A model generated the notes under the pieces. The model searched no databases. It was not told the origin of the DNA and saw only the letters and a list, made by a program, of their open reading frames with translations. Below are positions 39,301 to 45,416 of a stretch of 64,000 bases of DNA, piece by piece. Source of the DNA: an uncultured Aquimarina sp. (lineage in GTDB: Bacteria; Bacteroidota; Bacteroidia; Flavobacteriales; Flavobacteriaceae); the NCBI GenBank assembly GCA_947502885.1, contig CANNBP010000024.1:1-64000 (forward strand), read 5' to 3'. Positions within the stretch are counted from its first letter, which is position 1. Each line of letters begins with the position of its first letter. The position numbers were made by a program, and so were the translations under genes.

Positions 39301-40768
39301 AAAATAATTGAGGAGCCCCGCCAATTAGTGTAGAAGTAGGTGCATTTGCATAACCAGAGTAGTCATGATTAAAGGCCGTTCTTTCGGGTAGTTTGGTTTC
39401 ATTATACGTGAAATTATATCCAGGGATTTCACTTCCGTTTTTTCCTAAAACCCTGATTTTAAGTAGCTTTAAACGCTTGCATTTAGGTTCATTACAACCA
39501 GTATCTGCTATAAAGTAACCATATTCAAACTTGTAAGTCTTGATTGTATTGCCATGAAAATCTTTGATCTTTATAAATTCTAGAGCTTGTTCTCCAAGAT
39601 AATCTTCTCTACTTTTTGAGTGTATGAACTCTACTGATCCCTTATCAAAATGTATTTTGTTTAATCGGTTTAATTGAGGATACTTATTGATGAAGTATTG
39701 CTCATTAGTAATGGTCGGATTAGCCAAAGGCACATTATCTAGATTATTACCCCATAATTGATAAAAGTCGACTAATCTTCCTTCGTCATTCGATAATTGA
39801 TAGGTGTCATAAATAAAGGAAACTTCTTTTGTTGTAGCGACACTTTTAATGCGAGATAAGTGGTACGAATCGACTTGGTTGTAGGAGTATAAATCTTCTT
39901 GACTTTGTCGTCCGTAACGCTTACTTGGAATTACATCTGCACTTTGCGAAATATCAAGATTTCCAAAAGTATAAGTTATCCCTTGTGGATTTGTAATATC
40001 AATTTTTCTAATACATTTGATTTTTCTATGGCCTTCCCAATCATCAAAAAAACCGAAAAGATTTAGAGAGTCACTTTCTCCAAATTCAGAAATTATAGTA
40101 TTTCCTTGGTTGTTAATTTCAATGGTGGTCTTATCTTTTCTATGGACAAAAGAAGTGTTAAGACCAGGAGCGCTGGCTCTAAATAAATCGGGGCGGTTAT
40201 CATCATTTTCGGTAACAGTATTTTCCCAACCATCTGTAAATATACCGCCAGTACCATTGGGTAAGGTAAATGGGGTTGTAGCATCTAATAGGTCATTAAG
40301 AGATGGATTTGCTTTATATTCAGAAAGAAAAAACCAACCTAAACTTTTTACAGTATAATTTGTAAAAGTATTAGCCCCATCGGCAGTAAATTTTTCAGCT
40401 TTATAATAAAAATCTTCAACTCCTTTTATTGTTTTGCTAATGCTACCCCCGACATTTAGGGACCAATTACTTCCGACAGATGAAGGAACGTCGGCTACCT
40501 TTACTCCAGAAGTATTATAAGAAATAGATATAGGAACTGTAATATCTCCAGATTGTATTTCGAATAAAGGGATATTTACTTCGGCCCTACCTGTATAACT
40601 ATTCATAGGGATATGGTTGACCTTTTGGAAACTACTCATATCAGGGTTACTCACCTGATAGGCATTTAAAGCAGCATTTACATTGATTTGTTCGTTTACC
40701 GGAACATCTGATTGTCCAAAAGCAATACAGACTTGTAATCCAAGAAGGAAAGTCAGTAGTTTTTTCAT
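36341..40768 (-). CDS. Secreted YD-repeat-type large protein, partner of the RHS gene
   Basis: The 1475-aa protein has a signal peptide (LLTFLLGLQVCIAFGQ). An N-terminal domain with PVSISYNTSGVKV-like sequence (PISISYNTSGVKVADVPSS, VGSNWSLNVGG) follows, as found at the start of many flavobacterial RHS-type proteins. The middle contains YD-like segments (TTYTYDPLIGVTSVTDPKG, STFYEYDSHNRLKTIRDLDQN). The C-terminal part holds two diverged copies of a unit of roughly 150 residues, starting near 1060 (YNIPIPNKV..YSW..KSLHPVFFAPRP) and near 1301 (YRIPIPNNL..YSW..KSLHPVFYYARP). They are separated by an Asp/Thr/Gly-rich linker. It is first in the minus-strand operon and divergent from the AraC-type regulator. 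It is probably exported and may assemble with the downstream RHS protein; its biochemical role is unknown. Confidence 0.85.
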   Translation of the reverse strand: MKKLLTFLLGLQVCIAFGQSDVPVNEQINVNAALNAYQVSNPDMSSFQKVNHIPMNSYTGRAEVNIPLFEIQSGDITVPISISYNTSGVKVADVPSSVGSNWSLNVGGSISKTIKGVEDFYYKAEKFTADGANTFTNYTVKSLGWFFLSEYKANPSLNDLLDATTPFTLPNGTGGIFTDGWENTVTENDDNRPDLFRASAPGLNTSFVHRKDKTTIEINNQGNTIISEFGESDSLNLFGFFDDWEGHRKIKCIRKIDITNPQGITYTFGNLDISQSADVIPSKRYGRQSQEDLYSYNQVDSYHLSRIKSVATTKEVSFIYDTYQLSNDEGRLVDFYQLWGNNLDNVPLANPTITNEQYFINKYPQLNRLNKIHFDKGSVEFIHSKSREDYLGEQALEFIKIKDFHGNTIKTYKFEYGYFIADTGCNEPKCKRLKLLKIRVLGKNGSEIPGYNFTYNETKLPERTAFNHDYSGYANAPTSTLIGGAPQLFFAANKGALSLFPVSLGNEYQKLPGVYSMAANLGYTKAGVLTKIKYPTGASTEFAYELNSFLLNDKEVKGVGLRLKAQRIIDETGEQQILDYNYTDFDGRTSGRMNAIPLFGKAKLGPYGDFNGDLSKVTFDIYASSQSMAELTDGAYVGYSRVLIKNRENHGITENIYSSSKDHPDMVAPLFEISDQGNGIGSDITSYQVDFANQNGGFQDLPIDNGLFRGKMKLQRMYTSEGKLVFKKEINYKNDKYSVLPLIHVRNEWDLIAHNGQTRTRKYMQKIDLESQRHMPTSEKNTTFFANETRAVTITNSQYHPLFPLLKEQSATNSLDQTIKNKFYYPDQKSEFTGLEPNEAQAIDKLITNKQYSTPVQIESYIDATKTYTKRTDFNDWSNGIVAPSVQKAAKGSSLLENRIEYHGYDTVGNPTSLSQTDGTEISYIYGYKKSVVIAELKNISFSSIPTATITSLENLSNLDINASTEEQLRSALDQLRTTFSKGQITTYTYDPLIGVTSVTDPKGISTFYEYDSHNRLKTIRDLDQNILKEYCYGYREGSNPCGAEIPDAPEGVYIQVGNPKTYNIPIPNKVNITEYSWDGIEIDNPYNYKSLHPVFFAPRPRYIHEQNNNSAPLPNLNEYNLPYPEDFYSSGWKAERTGTPFELVGLNIDTSIASRDTVEWGIIINDTKLPLLGKIPELSNVIFLPKCLQGVTGIIFCEITKLDAQNNEQKFIVKSAPITFQSGLINNDKQGGLIVQNGTQVCEFIDVITIPDSDSDTTTDPDIAWEDTDWTINLEQDPDVDSDTTGGSGTTGPIQVKIAPHKQYRIPIPNNLSVAEYSWWETTQNTRKSLHPVFYYARPQIPDDPTTGNVGPMNTNGLTLPYPVSYYSSGWYVDRGGYEFRIEGLETLTEPHHIEWLFKVGNQEYAFGAIAPEAPNVFFVPSELQNKTGRVICRIYKGSLQEPSEIIDIKSPIMIFKKGLNEGDNQNPAPQGAH

Positions 40769-40793
40769 TATAATAAAAGATTTCTGTTTGGAG

Positions 40794-40825
40794 CAAATAT
40801 AGAATGGGGGTTAGCCCTCTTACAA
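40794..40825 (-). promoter_or_regulatory. Bacteroidetes-type promoter of the YD/RHS operon
   Basis: Read on the minus strand, TTG (40825-40823) is followed after 21 nt by TATATTTG (40801-40794). This fits the Bacteroidetes -33/-7 pattern (TTG...TAnnTTTG). It lies 26 nt before the start codon. Confidence 0.55.
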
Positions 40826-40837
40826 GGCTAATAAATT

Positions 40838-40880
40838 CGATTTCAGGAAATCGCATGTACTATTCCGTGAAATCGCACGT
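40838..40880. promoter_or_regulatory. Palindrome and paired GAAATCGCAYGT sites in the divergent promoter region
   Basis: CGATTTC-AG-GAAATCG is a perfect 7-bp-arm palindrome at 40838-40853. Its right half opens GAAATCGCATGT, which recurs as GAAATCGCACGT exactly 22 bp further on (40869-40880), about two helical turns. A third related copy lies upstream of the peptide genes at 42781. Their position just upstream of the YD/RHS promoter and beside an AraC-type regulator gene suggests an operator. Confidence 0.55.
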
Positions 40881-41051
40881 TCTTTTTGATGTATAAAATG
40901 TTGAAATTTAGGACTTCGTGATTTTTTAGTTTGGATAATCGAAAAAAAGTAAAAACGGTATATTTGTTTTTGTAAAACCTGCCAGATTATAACTTATTCA
41001 TTGTAAAGATTAGAATAAGTATCATTTTTAATATGACTGTTAACACCGTAT

Positions 41052-42749
41052 ATGAATTTTAGGAAGCTAATAATAGTAGCTATTTTTTTATGTTTTTGCA
41101 TTCAGAATATTAGTGCATTTCAAAAAGCATCAATTACTATAAAAAAGGATAGCTTTAAATTTCTTGAGGATGAGTTTGATAAAAATAAAAAGGATTCGAC
41201 TAAAGCAATTGTTTATGCAAATAAGTACCTTTCTAAAGCGATAGAAATCTCGGATACATTAAAAATAGTTAAAGCATATTATTTCTTGTCTAGGATTAGT
41301 AGTAATTCGATAGCTCAAAAATATAATGATAGTATTATAGAATTTTCAAAAGGTCGTGATTTAAAAGATTATCCTGCATACGCATATTCTGATAAGGCTG
41401 ATATTTTTTATAAAGAAGGGAACTTTAAAAATGCATTTGACTATTATTTAATAGCGAATCAAAAAGCAAAGAAAAGATCTAATCAATATTTGTTTTTTTA
41501 TAGCGAAAAAATGATCGCATCCTTAAAAATAAGGTTGGGAGAATACAAAGAAGCGTTAACCATGTTTAAAGGTTGTTATACTTTTTATAAGAATAATAAA
41601 AAATACGCCAAGTCAAATTATTTGACGACCTTATTTTCTTTATCAGATGTTTACAGAAGGAATCATCTCGTAGATTCTGCAACGATTCTTAATCGTTTAG
41701 GGTATCGAGAAGCTTTGATATTGAAGAAGGAAAAACTAACCTCGTATTTTACTTTGAATGAAGGAATAAACCAATATGATAAAGAGAATTATGCAACAGC
41801 AATAGACAGTCTCAAAAAATCTATAATAGAGTTAGAAAACAATAAAGATTTGGGTAATGCCGCCATAGCACACTTTTATTTAGGGAAAACTCTAAGATCA
41901 TTGGGAAATACGAGTGAGGCTCTGGTTCAGTTTAAAAAAGTAGACGCAATATTTCGAGAAGTCAAGAGGATTATGCCAGAAACTAGAGAAAGTTATGAGC
42001 ATATTATCAATTATTATAAAAACAAAAAGGATAAGGACAACCAGTTAAGATATATAGAAAGATTATTAAGTGCAGATAGCGTATTACAAAGTAATTATAA
42101 ATATTTGATCACTAATGTGACTAAGAGTTATGATACGCCTCAACTTATTTCAGAAAAACAGGAAATTATTAACGCTCTTAAACAAGAGAAAAAAACTTCT
42201 AAGGTCTTAATCACAGCTTTGGTACTATTAAGTTTAATTTTTCTTTCATTCTTAGTTTATAATTATCAGAAAAGAAAAAAGTATAAGCTAAAGTTTGAAG
42301 AGTTGTATAAAAATACGACCAAAGAAAATACAACTATTGCCAAAATTGATGTAAAGAAAGATGAAGTATCGTCAATTGGTATTTCAAAAGAAGTAGTAGA
42401 AGATATATTGGATAAGTTGAGATCTTTTGAAGAAGAAGCAGGTTTTTTACAATCTAATATTACTGTTAACAATCTTGCTAAAAAATTTAAAACCAATTCG
42501 AAGTACTTGTCAAAGGTCATCAATGTATATAAAGAAAAGAGTTTTACAGTTTATATTAATGAACTTCGAATTGATTATGCTATTGAAAAACTTAAAGTAG
42601 ATAAGAGGTTTAGAAAGTATACAATTAAGGCCATAGCTTTTGAAACTGGATTTAACACAATTGTAGCTTTTTCTAGGTCCTTTTACAAAAAAACGGGGAT
42701 TCACCCTTCTTACTTTATTAAAGAGCTTGAAAAACAAGAATCTATTTAA
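41052..42749 (+). CDS. TPR-transmembrane-AraC family regulator
   Basis: The 565-aa protein has an N-terminal signal or anchor segment (LIIVAIFLCFCIQNISAF), a helical TPR-like region of about 350 residues (for example DKADIFYKEGNFKNAFDYYL and AIAHFYLGKTLRSLGNTSEA), one transmembrane helix (VLITALVLLSLIFLSFLVY, near 383-401) and a charged linker. It ends in an AraC-type DNA-binding domain (VNNLAKKFKTNSKYLSKVIN, then IKAIAFETGFNTIVAFSRSFYKKTGIHPSYF). The architecture is typical of flavobacterial one-protein sensors, with periplasmic TPRs and a cytoplasmic HTH. It is divergent from the YD/RHS operon and precedes two peptide genes. A sequence motif shared by both promoter regions makes it a good candidate regulator for both. 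The signal it senses is unknown. Confidence 0.88.
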   Translation: MNFRKLIIVAIFLCFCIQNISAFQKASITIKKDSFKFLEDEFDKNKKDSTKAIVYANKYLSKAIEISDTLKIVKAYYFLSRISSNSIAQKYNDSIIEFSKGRDLKDYPAYAYSDKADIFYKEGNFKNAFDYYLIANQKAKKRSNQYLFFYSEKMIASLKIRLGEYKEALTMFKGCYTFYKNNKKYAKSNYLTTLFSLSDVYRRNHLVDSATILNRLGYREALILKKEKLTSYFTLNEGINQYDKENYATAIDSLKKSIIELENNKDLGNAAIAHFYLGKTLRSLGNTSEALVQFKKVDAIFREVKRIMPETRESYEHIINYYKNKKDKDNQLRYIERLLSADSVLQSNYKYLITNVTKSYDTPQLISEKQEIINALKQEKKTSKVLITALVLLSLIFLSFLVYNYQKRKKYKLKFEELYKNTTKENTTIAKIDVKKDEVSSIGISKEVVEDILDKLRSFEEEAGFLQSNITVNNLAKKFKTNSKYLSKVINVYKEKSFTVYINELRIDYAIEKLKVDKRFRKYTIKAIAFETGFNTIVAFSRSFYKKTGIHPSYFIKELEKQESI

Positions 42750-42780
42750 CTTGCTGTTTGTTAGTTGTTTATGTGTTTTA

Positions 42781-42800
42781 ATTCCTGAATTCGCACGTAT
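42781..42800 (+). promoter_or_regulatory. Third copy of the putative AraC-regulator site
   Basis: ATTCCTGAATTCGCACGTAT closely matches 40862-40881 (ATTCCGTGAAATCGCACGTT), differing by one inserted base and two substitutions. It lies about 65 nt before the first plus-strand peptide gene, so the same regulator may control the peptides. Confidence 0.5.
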
Positions 42801-42866
42801 AATACAAAGTGATTTTTCCGTTGCGATAGAATTATATCTATGTTTGTCGAAAAAAAACAAGAGGAA

Positions 42867-43079
42867 ATGAAAAAGGCTAAAGGGAAATTAGGTTTACAAA
42901 AAACAAAAATCACAAAGTTATCCAACATGAGATTAATTATAGGAGGAGATCCAAAATCTAAATATGCTGGTTCTCAGAATTGTGGTTCTGGTGTATGTCA
43001 CACTGATGGAATAGCAGAAGGAGCAGGTTCTCGTAATGGAGATTGTCGTAGCGGTGGAAATCGTGGTGCTCAAGGGTAA
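42867..43079 (+). CDS. Gly-Gly-leader peptide precursor (lanthipeptide-type leader), Cys-containing core
   Basis: I choose the ATG at 42867, preceded by AGAGGAA, over the upstream ATG at 42840 because it gives a 70-aa product with a leader of the usual length. The leader reads KxKLGLQKTKITKLSNMRLIIGG-like, the Bacteroidetes pattern of alternating Leu/Lys then KL, a Met and a terminal GG that is seen in class I lanthipeptide-type precursors. The core, 43 residues after GG, has three Cys and many Gly, Ser and Asn, and ends RGAQG. The conserved block C-x-T-[DE]-GIA-[DE]-GA-x-SR is shared with the next gene. No LanB/LanC, radical-SAM or ABC peptidase gene is in the window, so maturation enzymes would have to be elsewhere, or the core may stay unmodified. 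It is probably secreted after cleavage behind GG. Confidence 0.7.
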   Translation: MKKAKGKLGLQKTKITKLSNMRLIIGGDPKSKYAGSQNCGSGVCHTDGIAEGAGSRNGDCRSGGNRGAQG

Positions 43080-43188
43080 TTGACAATATAATTCATACAA
43101 AAAGATTTCGATATATTGAGGGGTATATCAATTCAGCCTTAAGGTATGGATGTAATGATTTTACATTCGATATAGATTATTTTTATGA

Positions 43189-43428
43189 ATGAAAAAACAA
43201 ATAAAAATGGGGAAAAGTAAAAGGAAATTAGATTTACAAAAAATTAAGATAACCAAACTTTCTAATATGAGAATGATTAGAGGAGGTACCGATGGTTTAG
43301 GGTTTCAACAAACACCAACCGATCAATGTCTTCCTACAGAAGGACAATGTAACACAGAAGGAATCGCTGATGGAGCTTATTCTCGAGAAATATGCGATAC
43401 CGGGAGAAGACCTGGAGCTCAGGGATAA
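43189..43428 (+). CDS. Second Gly-Gly-leader peptide precursor, paralogue of the preceding one
   Basis: The 79-aa product has the same leader style (KRKLDLQKIKITKLSNMRMI then RGG); an internal ATG at 43207 would shorten it by six residues. The core of about 46 residues again has three Cys (DQC, GQC, EIC). It shares the middle block C-x-T-EGIADGA-x-SR and the end PGAQG with its neighbour, while the first third of the core is unrelated (GLGFQQTPTDQ). This pattern, a conserved leader and C-terminal half with a variable N-terminal core, fits a duplicated and diversifying secreted peptide. The first two Cys are six residues apart, against four in the neighbour. Function is unknown; a signalling or antimicrobial peptide is conceivable. 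Confidence 0.7.
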   Translation: MKKQIKMGKSKRKLDLQKIKITKLSNMRMIRGGTDGLGFQQTPTDQCLPTEGQCNTEGIADGAYSREICDTGRRPGAQG

Positions 43429-43846
43429 GTGTTCTTTTCTTGATTAATGAATAGACTTTATCAAAATCTAGAAGTTAGTTGATAAGGGTTATTTAAAAAG
43501 ACACATTTTCTTTTGTGTTTTAAAATCGTAACAAGTAAAAAAAACCGAAACATCTTTTAAAAGATATTTCGGTTTTAGTTTTATTCTCCAAACAGGATAA
43601 AATGTCGAGTTTTGATGCCAAATTATGGTTTAATCGCTAAATCATCAGTGGTATTTTATAATTTGAAATTCTGATTACAATTTTTGCTCAAATTAACCTT
43701 AAAACTTTCCTGTTACCAATTGGTTTTTGATTTATGTATTTAGTACGAAGTACACGATTTTTTTATGGATATATTGTGATTTTTTTGACTCTGCTAGTTT
43801 AAATGTAAACAGTTTTGGTGATAATTTAATTTGAGAAATGCTATTG
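43429..43846. other. Gene-free gap between convergent peptide and oxygenase genes
   Basis: Apart from the hairpin/tRNA-end-like repeat at 43535-43607 I see only AT-rich sequence and a small GTACGAAGTAC palindrome near 43742. No open frame has credible content. Confidence 0.6.
43535..43607. repeat. Repeat copy A: hairpin plus degenerate tRNA-3'-end-like segment
   Basis: A stem (AAAACCGAAA..TCTTTT / AAAAGA..TTTCGGTTTT) is followed by AGTTTTATTCTCCAAACAGGA and a TCGAG segment. About 40 nt are identical to copy B at 47893, and the rest is roughly three-quarters alike. Read on the minus strand, the second part resembles a decayed T-arm and acceptor stem followed by a tRNA-style terminator. The hairpin itself can terminate the plus-strand peptide genes and the minus-strand side. 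The pair may mark integration boundaries. Confidence 0.6.
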
Positions 43847-44428
43847 TTACCTAAGCGCTGGTCCAGATACCCATAATACTATAGATCTTCGTTCTCCTTT
43901 AGTAACTGGAGTTACTCTATGCATACAATACGATGGAAATAAAATAACCGCACCTTTCTTTTTAGGTATTTTTTGAACATCTTTACTGACAAACATTTCT
44001 AATTCTCCACCTTCATATTCTTTAGGATCAGAGAGTTGTAGTACAATACTTATTTTCCGTTTTTGAACACTACCACCCACATCCATATGCCAATCATAAT
44101 GTCCACCATCACTACGATATATACCGTATTGTATGTTTTCTAACATCCCCGTAAGATCAAATTGCCATAATTCATCATTTGCTTTCATAGAAAGCTGAGC
44201 AAATTTATGGTATAACCAATGGGCGTCTTTCGTCTGAGAAGACAACCACTTTACCTCGCTTTTTCGATACCCATCGCTATTTGTTCCAGAGGCCAAAACT
44301 GCTTTTTGAAAATCTAATGTATCAGCTAATTGATGTATTTTTTCAATTTCTTCTTCAGAAAATGCTTCTGGCTCAAAATACCAACCACCTATATTTTTAT
44401 TTGTTTTATGTTCGATTAAAAAACTCAT
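43847..44428 (-). CDS. 2OG-Fe(II) oxygenase, prolyl-4-hydroxylase/PKHD-type
   Basis: The 193-aa single-domain enzyme has the P4Hc signature: iron ligands His114 and Asp116 in HYDWHMDVGG, His170 in FPSYCMHRVTP and the 2-oxoglutarate-binding Arg180 in KGERRSIVLWVSGP. The strand motif ISIVLQLSDPKEYEGGELEM is typical of PiuC/PKHD-type hydroxylases. The gene is last in the minus-strand run after two Gly-Gly-leader peptides, one of which has a collagen-like Gly-X-Pro/Gly-X-Y core. Since relatives hydroxylate prolines of collagen-like sequences, it may modify those cores. This is an inference from family and position. A housekeeping PKHD role, for example near iron uptake, cannot be excluded, and 260 nt separate it from the nearest peptide gene. 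Confidence 0.85.
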   Translation of the reverse strand: MSFLIEHKTNKNIGGWYFEPEAFSEEEIEKIHQLADTLDFQKAVLASGTNSDGYRKSEVKWLSSQTKDAHWLYHKFAQLSMKANDELWQFDLTGMLENIQYGIYRSDGGHYDWHMDVGGSVQKRKISIVLQLSDPKEYEGGELEMFVSKDVQKIPKKKGAVILFPSYCMHRVTPVTKGERRSIVLWVSGPALR

Positions 44429-44611
44429 AGTATTTAATTATTTAAGTATATGTTTAGTCGATAGATAAACGATTCTATTAACCATCTTTTTTAAAGATGT
44501 TAGCTTTTTCTTTTATTTCTTTATTCTAAGAAAACTAGAATGTTAATTATTTTGTAGAATAAAAAGTCTATTGTTCTTAACAAAATTATTGGCCTGTGTT
44601 TTTTGGAAAGG

Positions 44612-44636
44612 AGAGGGAAAGTTTAACTTTCCCTCT
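44612..44636. terminator. Perfect hairpin after the GG-peptide gene
   Basis: AGAGGGAAAGT / ACTTTCCCTCT is an 11-bp perfect stem with a TTA loop. The T-rich side (TTTCTGTTT) lies on the plus strand, so its use as terminator for the minus-strand peptide gene, which ends 50 nt away, is only probable. It may limit read-through into the oxygenase gene. Confidence 0.5.
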
Positions 44637-44688
44637 TTTCTGTTTAAATTAAAGAATATGTATGGTTAAAACATACCTGTCTTTTATT

Positions 44689-44889
44689 TTAACAAGAGTA
44701 ATAGGTAGAATATAAATAGTTTCCTTCATTGTCGTAAGTAGCAACTCTTTTAGTACACCCTTGAACCCCAGATCCTCCAGGACTACCTTCTGCTCCTGAT
44801 TGTCCAGGAGAACCATTATTTCCTCCATTAACTTGCTTTTGGTTTTCTTTACTTAAAACTTTACCTAACTTTAAAATTGATTTTTTCAT
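44689..44889 (-). CDS. Gly-Gly-leader peptide with collagen-like Gly-X-Y core
   Basis: The 66-aa precursor has a leader beginning MKKSILKLGKVLS and ending NQKQVNGG, a double-glycine leader common in Bacteroidetes secreted peptides and nearly identical to that of the next gene upstream. The core opens with consecutive Gly-X-Y triplets (GSP, GQS, GAE, GSP, GGS, GVQ, GCT), two with Pro in the Y position. It ends in an aromatic-rich tail (TYDNEGNYLYSTYYSC) and has two Cys, so one disulfide is possible. It is flanked by a prolyl-hydroxylase-like oxygenase and a VKOR/DsbA fusion, which suggests oxidative folding and perhaps proline hydroxylation. Export would need a C39-type ABC transporter, which is not in this window. 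Confidence 0.72.
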   Translation of the reverse strand: MKKSILKLGKVLSKENQKQVNGGNNGSPGQSGAEGSPGGSGVQGCTKRVATYDNEGNYLYSTYYSC

Positions 44890-44899
44890 TTTTAATTAA

Positions 44900-44966
44900 T
44901 TTAATTTGTTATTAACTCCTTGATCAGTTTAAGGACATTCAAGGTGTATGTCTCTATTCTCGAGAA
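44900..44966 (-). promoter_or_regulatory. Conserved leader/promoter block of the GG-peptide gene, copy 1
   Basis: About 65 nt before the start codon are nearly the same as at 45292-45357. They include TTTAATTTGTTATTAACT, CTTGATCAGTTTA and GACA[TC]TCAAG, and end at a palindrome (TTCTCGAGAA, 44957-44966). Conservation beyond the coding part suggests shared promoter and 5'UTR control. Confidence 0.6.
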
Positions 44967-45047
44967 AATGTTTTACTTTATGTTGTTACTATTGTAAAAG
45001 TGAAAATTCTTTACAAAGAGAGCACATATATACACTCTCTTGTTTTA

Positions 45048-45278
45048 TTACCCTACTGTTACGCCAGGTCTAGTGCCAAGAGGTTCTCCTGTAAATCCGC
45101 TACTAGAATTATTATTACAATTACAATCAACATTAGGATCACATGGTCTATCTTCTCCTTCTGGTCCTGGATGTCCTTGTCCGGGCTGACCTTCACAACC
45201 ATTAGATCTTCCACCATTAATTTGTTTTTGGTTTTCTCTACTTAAAACTTTCCCTAATTTTAAAATTGACTTTTTCAT
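45048..45278 (-). CDS. Gly-Gly-leader peptide with Gly/Pro/Cys-rich core
   Basis: The 76-aa precursor shares the leader of its neighbour (MKKSILKLGKVLS, then NQKQINGG). The core is Gly/Pro-rich at first (GCEGQPGQGHPGPEGED), partly in Gly-X-Y register. It then has a Cys cluster (RPCDPNVDCNCN), an Asn/Ser stretch and a Gly/Pro tail ending GVTVG. The four Cys could form two disulfides. It lies directly downstream, on the same strand, of the VKOR/DsbA fusion, with 138 nt between them. Leader and upstream region are duplicated from the other gene while the cores have diverged, as expected for a secreted peptide family under diversifying pressure. Confidence 0.72.
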   Translation of the reverse strand: MKKSILKLGKVLSRENQKQINGGRSNGCEGQPGQGHPGPEGEDRPCDPNVDCNCNNNSSSGFTGEPLGTRPGVTVG

Positions 45279-45291
45279 TTTCTTAAATAAT

Positions 45292-45357
45292 TTTAATTTG
45301 TTATTAACTTCTTGATCAGTTTATAGACACTCAAGATTTGCGTCTATTCCTCGCGAG
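45292..45357 (-). promoter_or_regulatory. Conserved leader/promoter block of the GG-peptide gene, copy 2
   Basis: This is the counterpart of 44900-44966: the same TTTAATTTGTTATTAACT and CTTGATCAGTTTA blocks, ending at the palindrome CTCGCGAG (45350-45357), where copy 1 has CTCGAG. The palindrome core differs, but its position is kept. Confidence 0.6.
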
Positions 45358-45416
45358 AGAATATTGTTAGATGCCAAGCTCTATAGGGTCTTGGTTGTTT
45401 TAAAATTTTGTGCTAT

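Noticed and set aside
40930..40966. A TTTG...TATATTTG promoter for the AraC-type gene
   Set aside because: The spacing between the elements is 25 nt, longer than the usual pattern, and the site is 85 nt from the start codon; kept only as a possibility.
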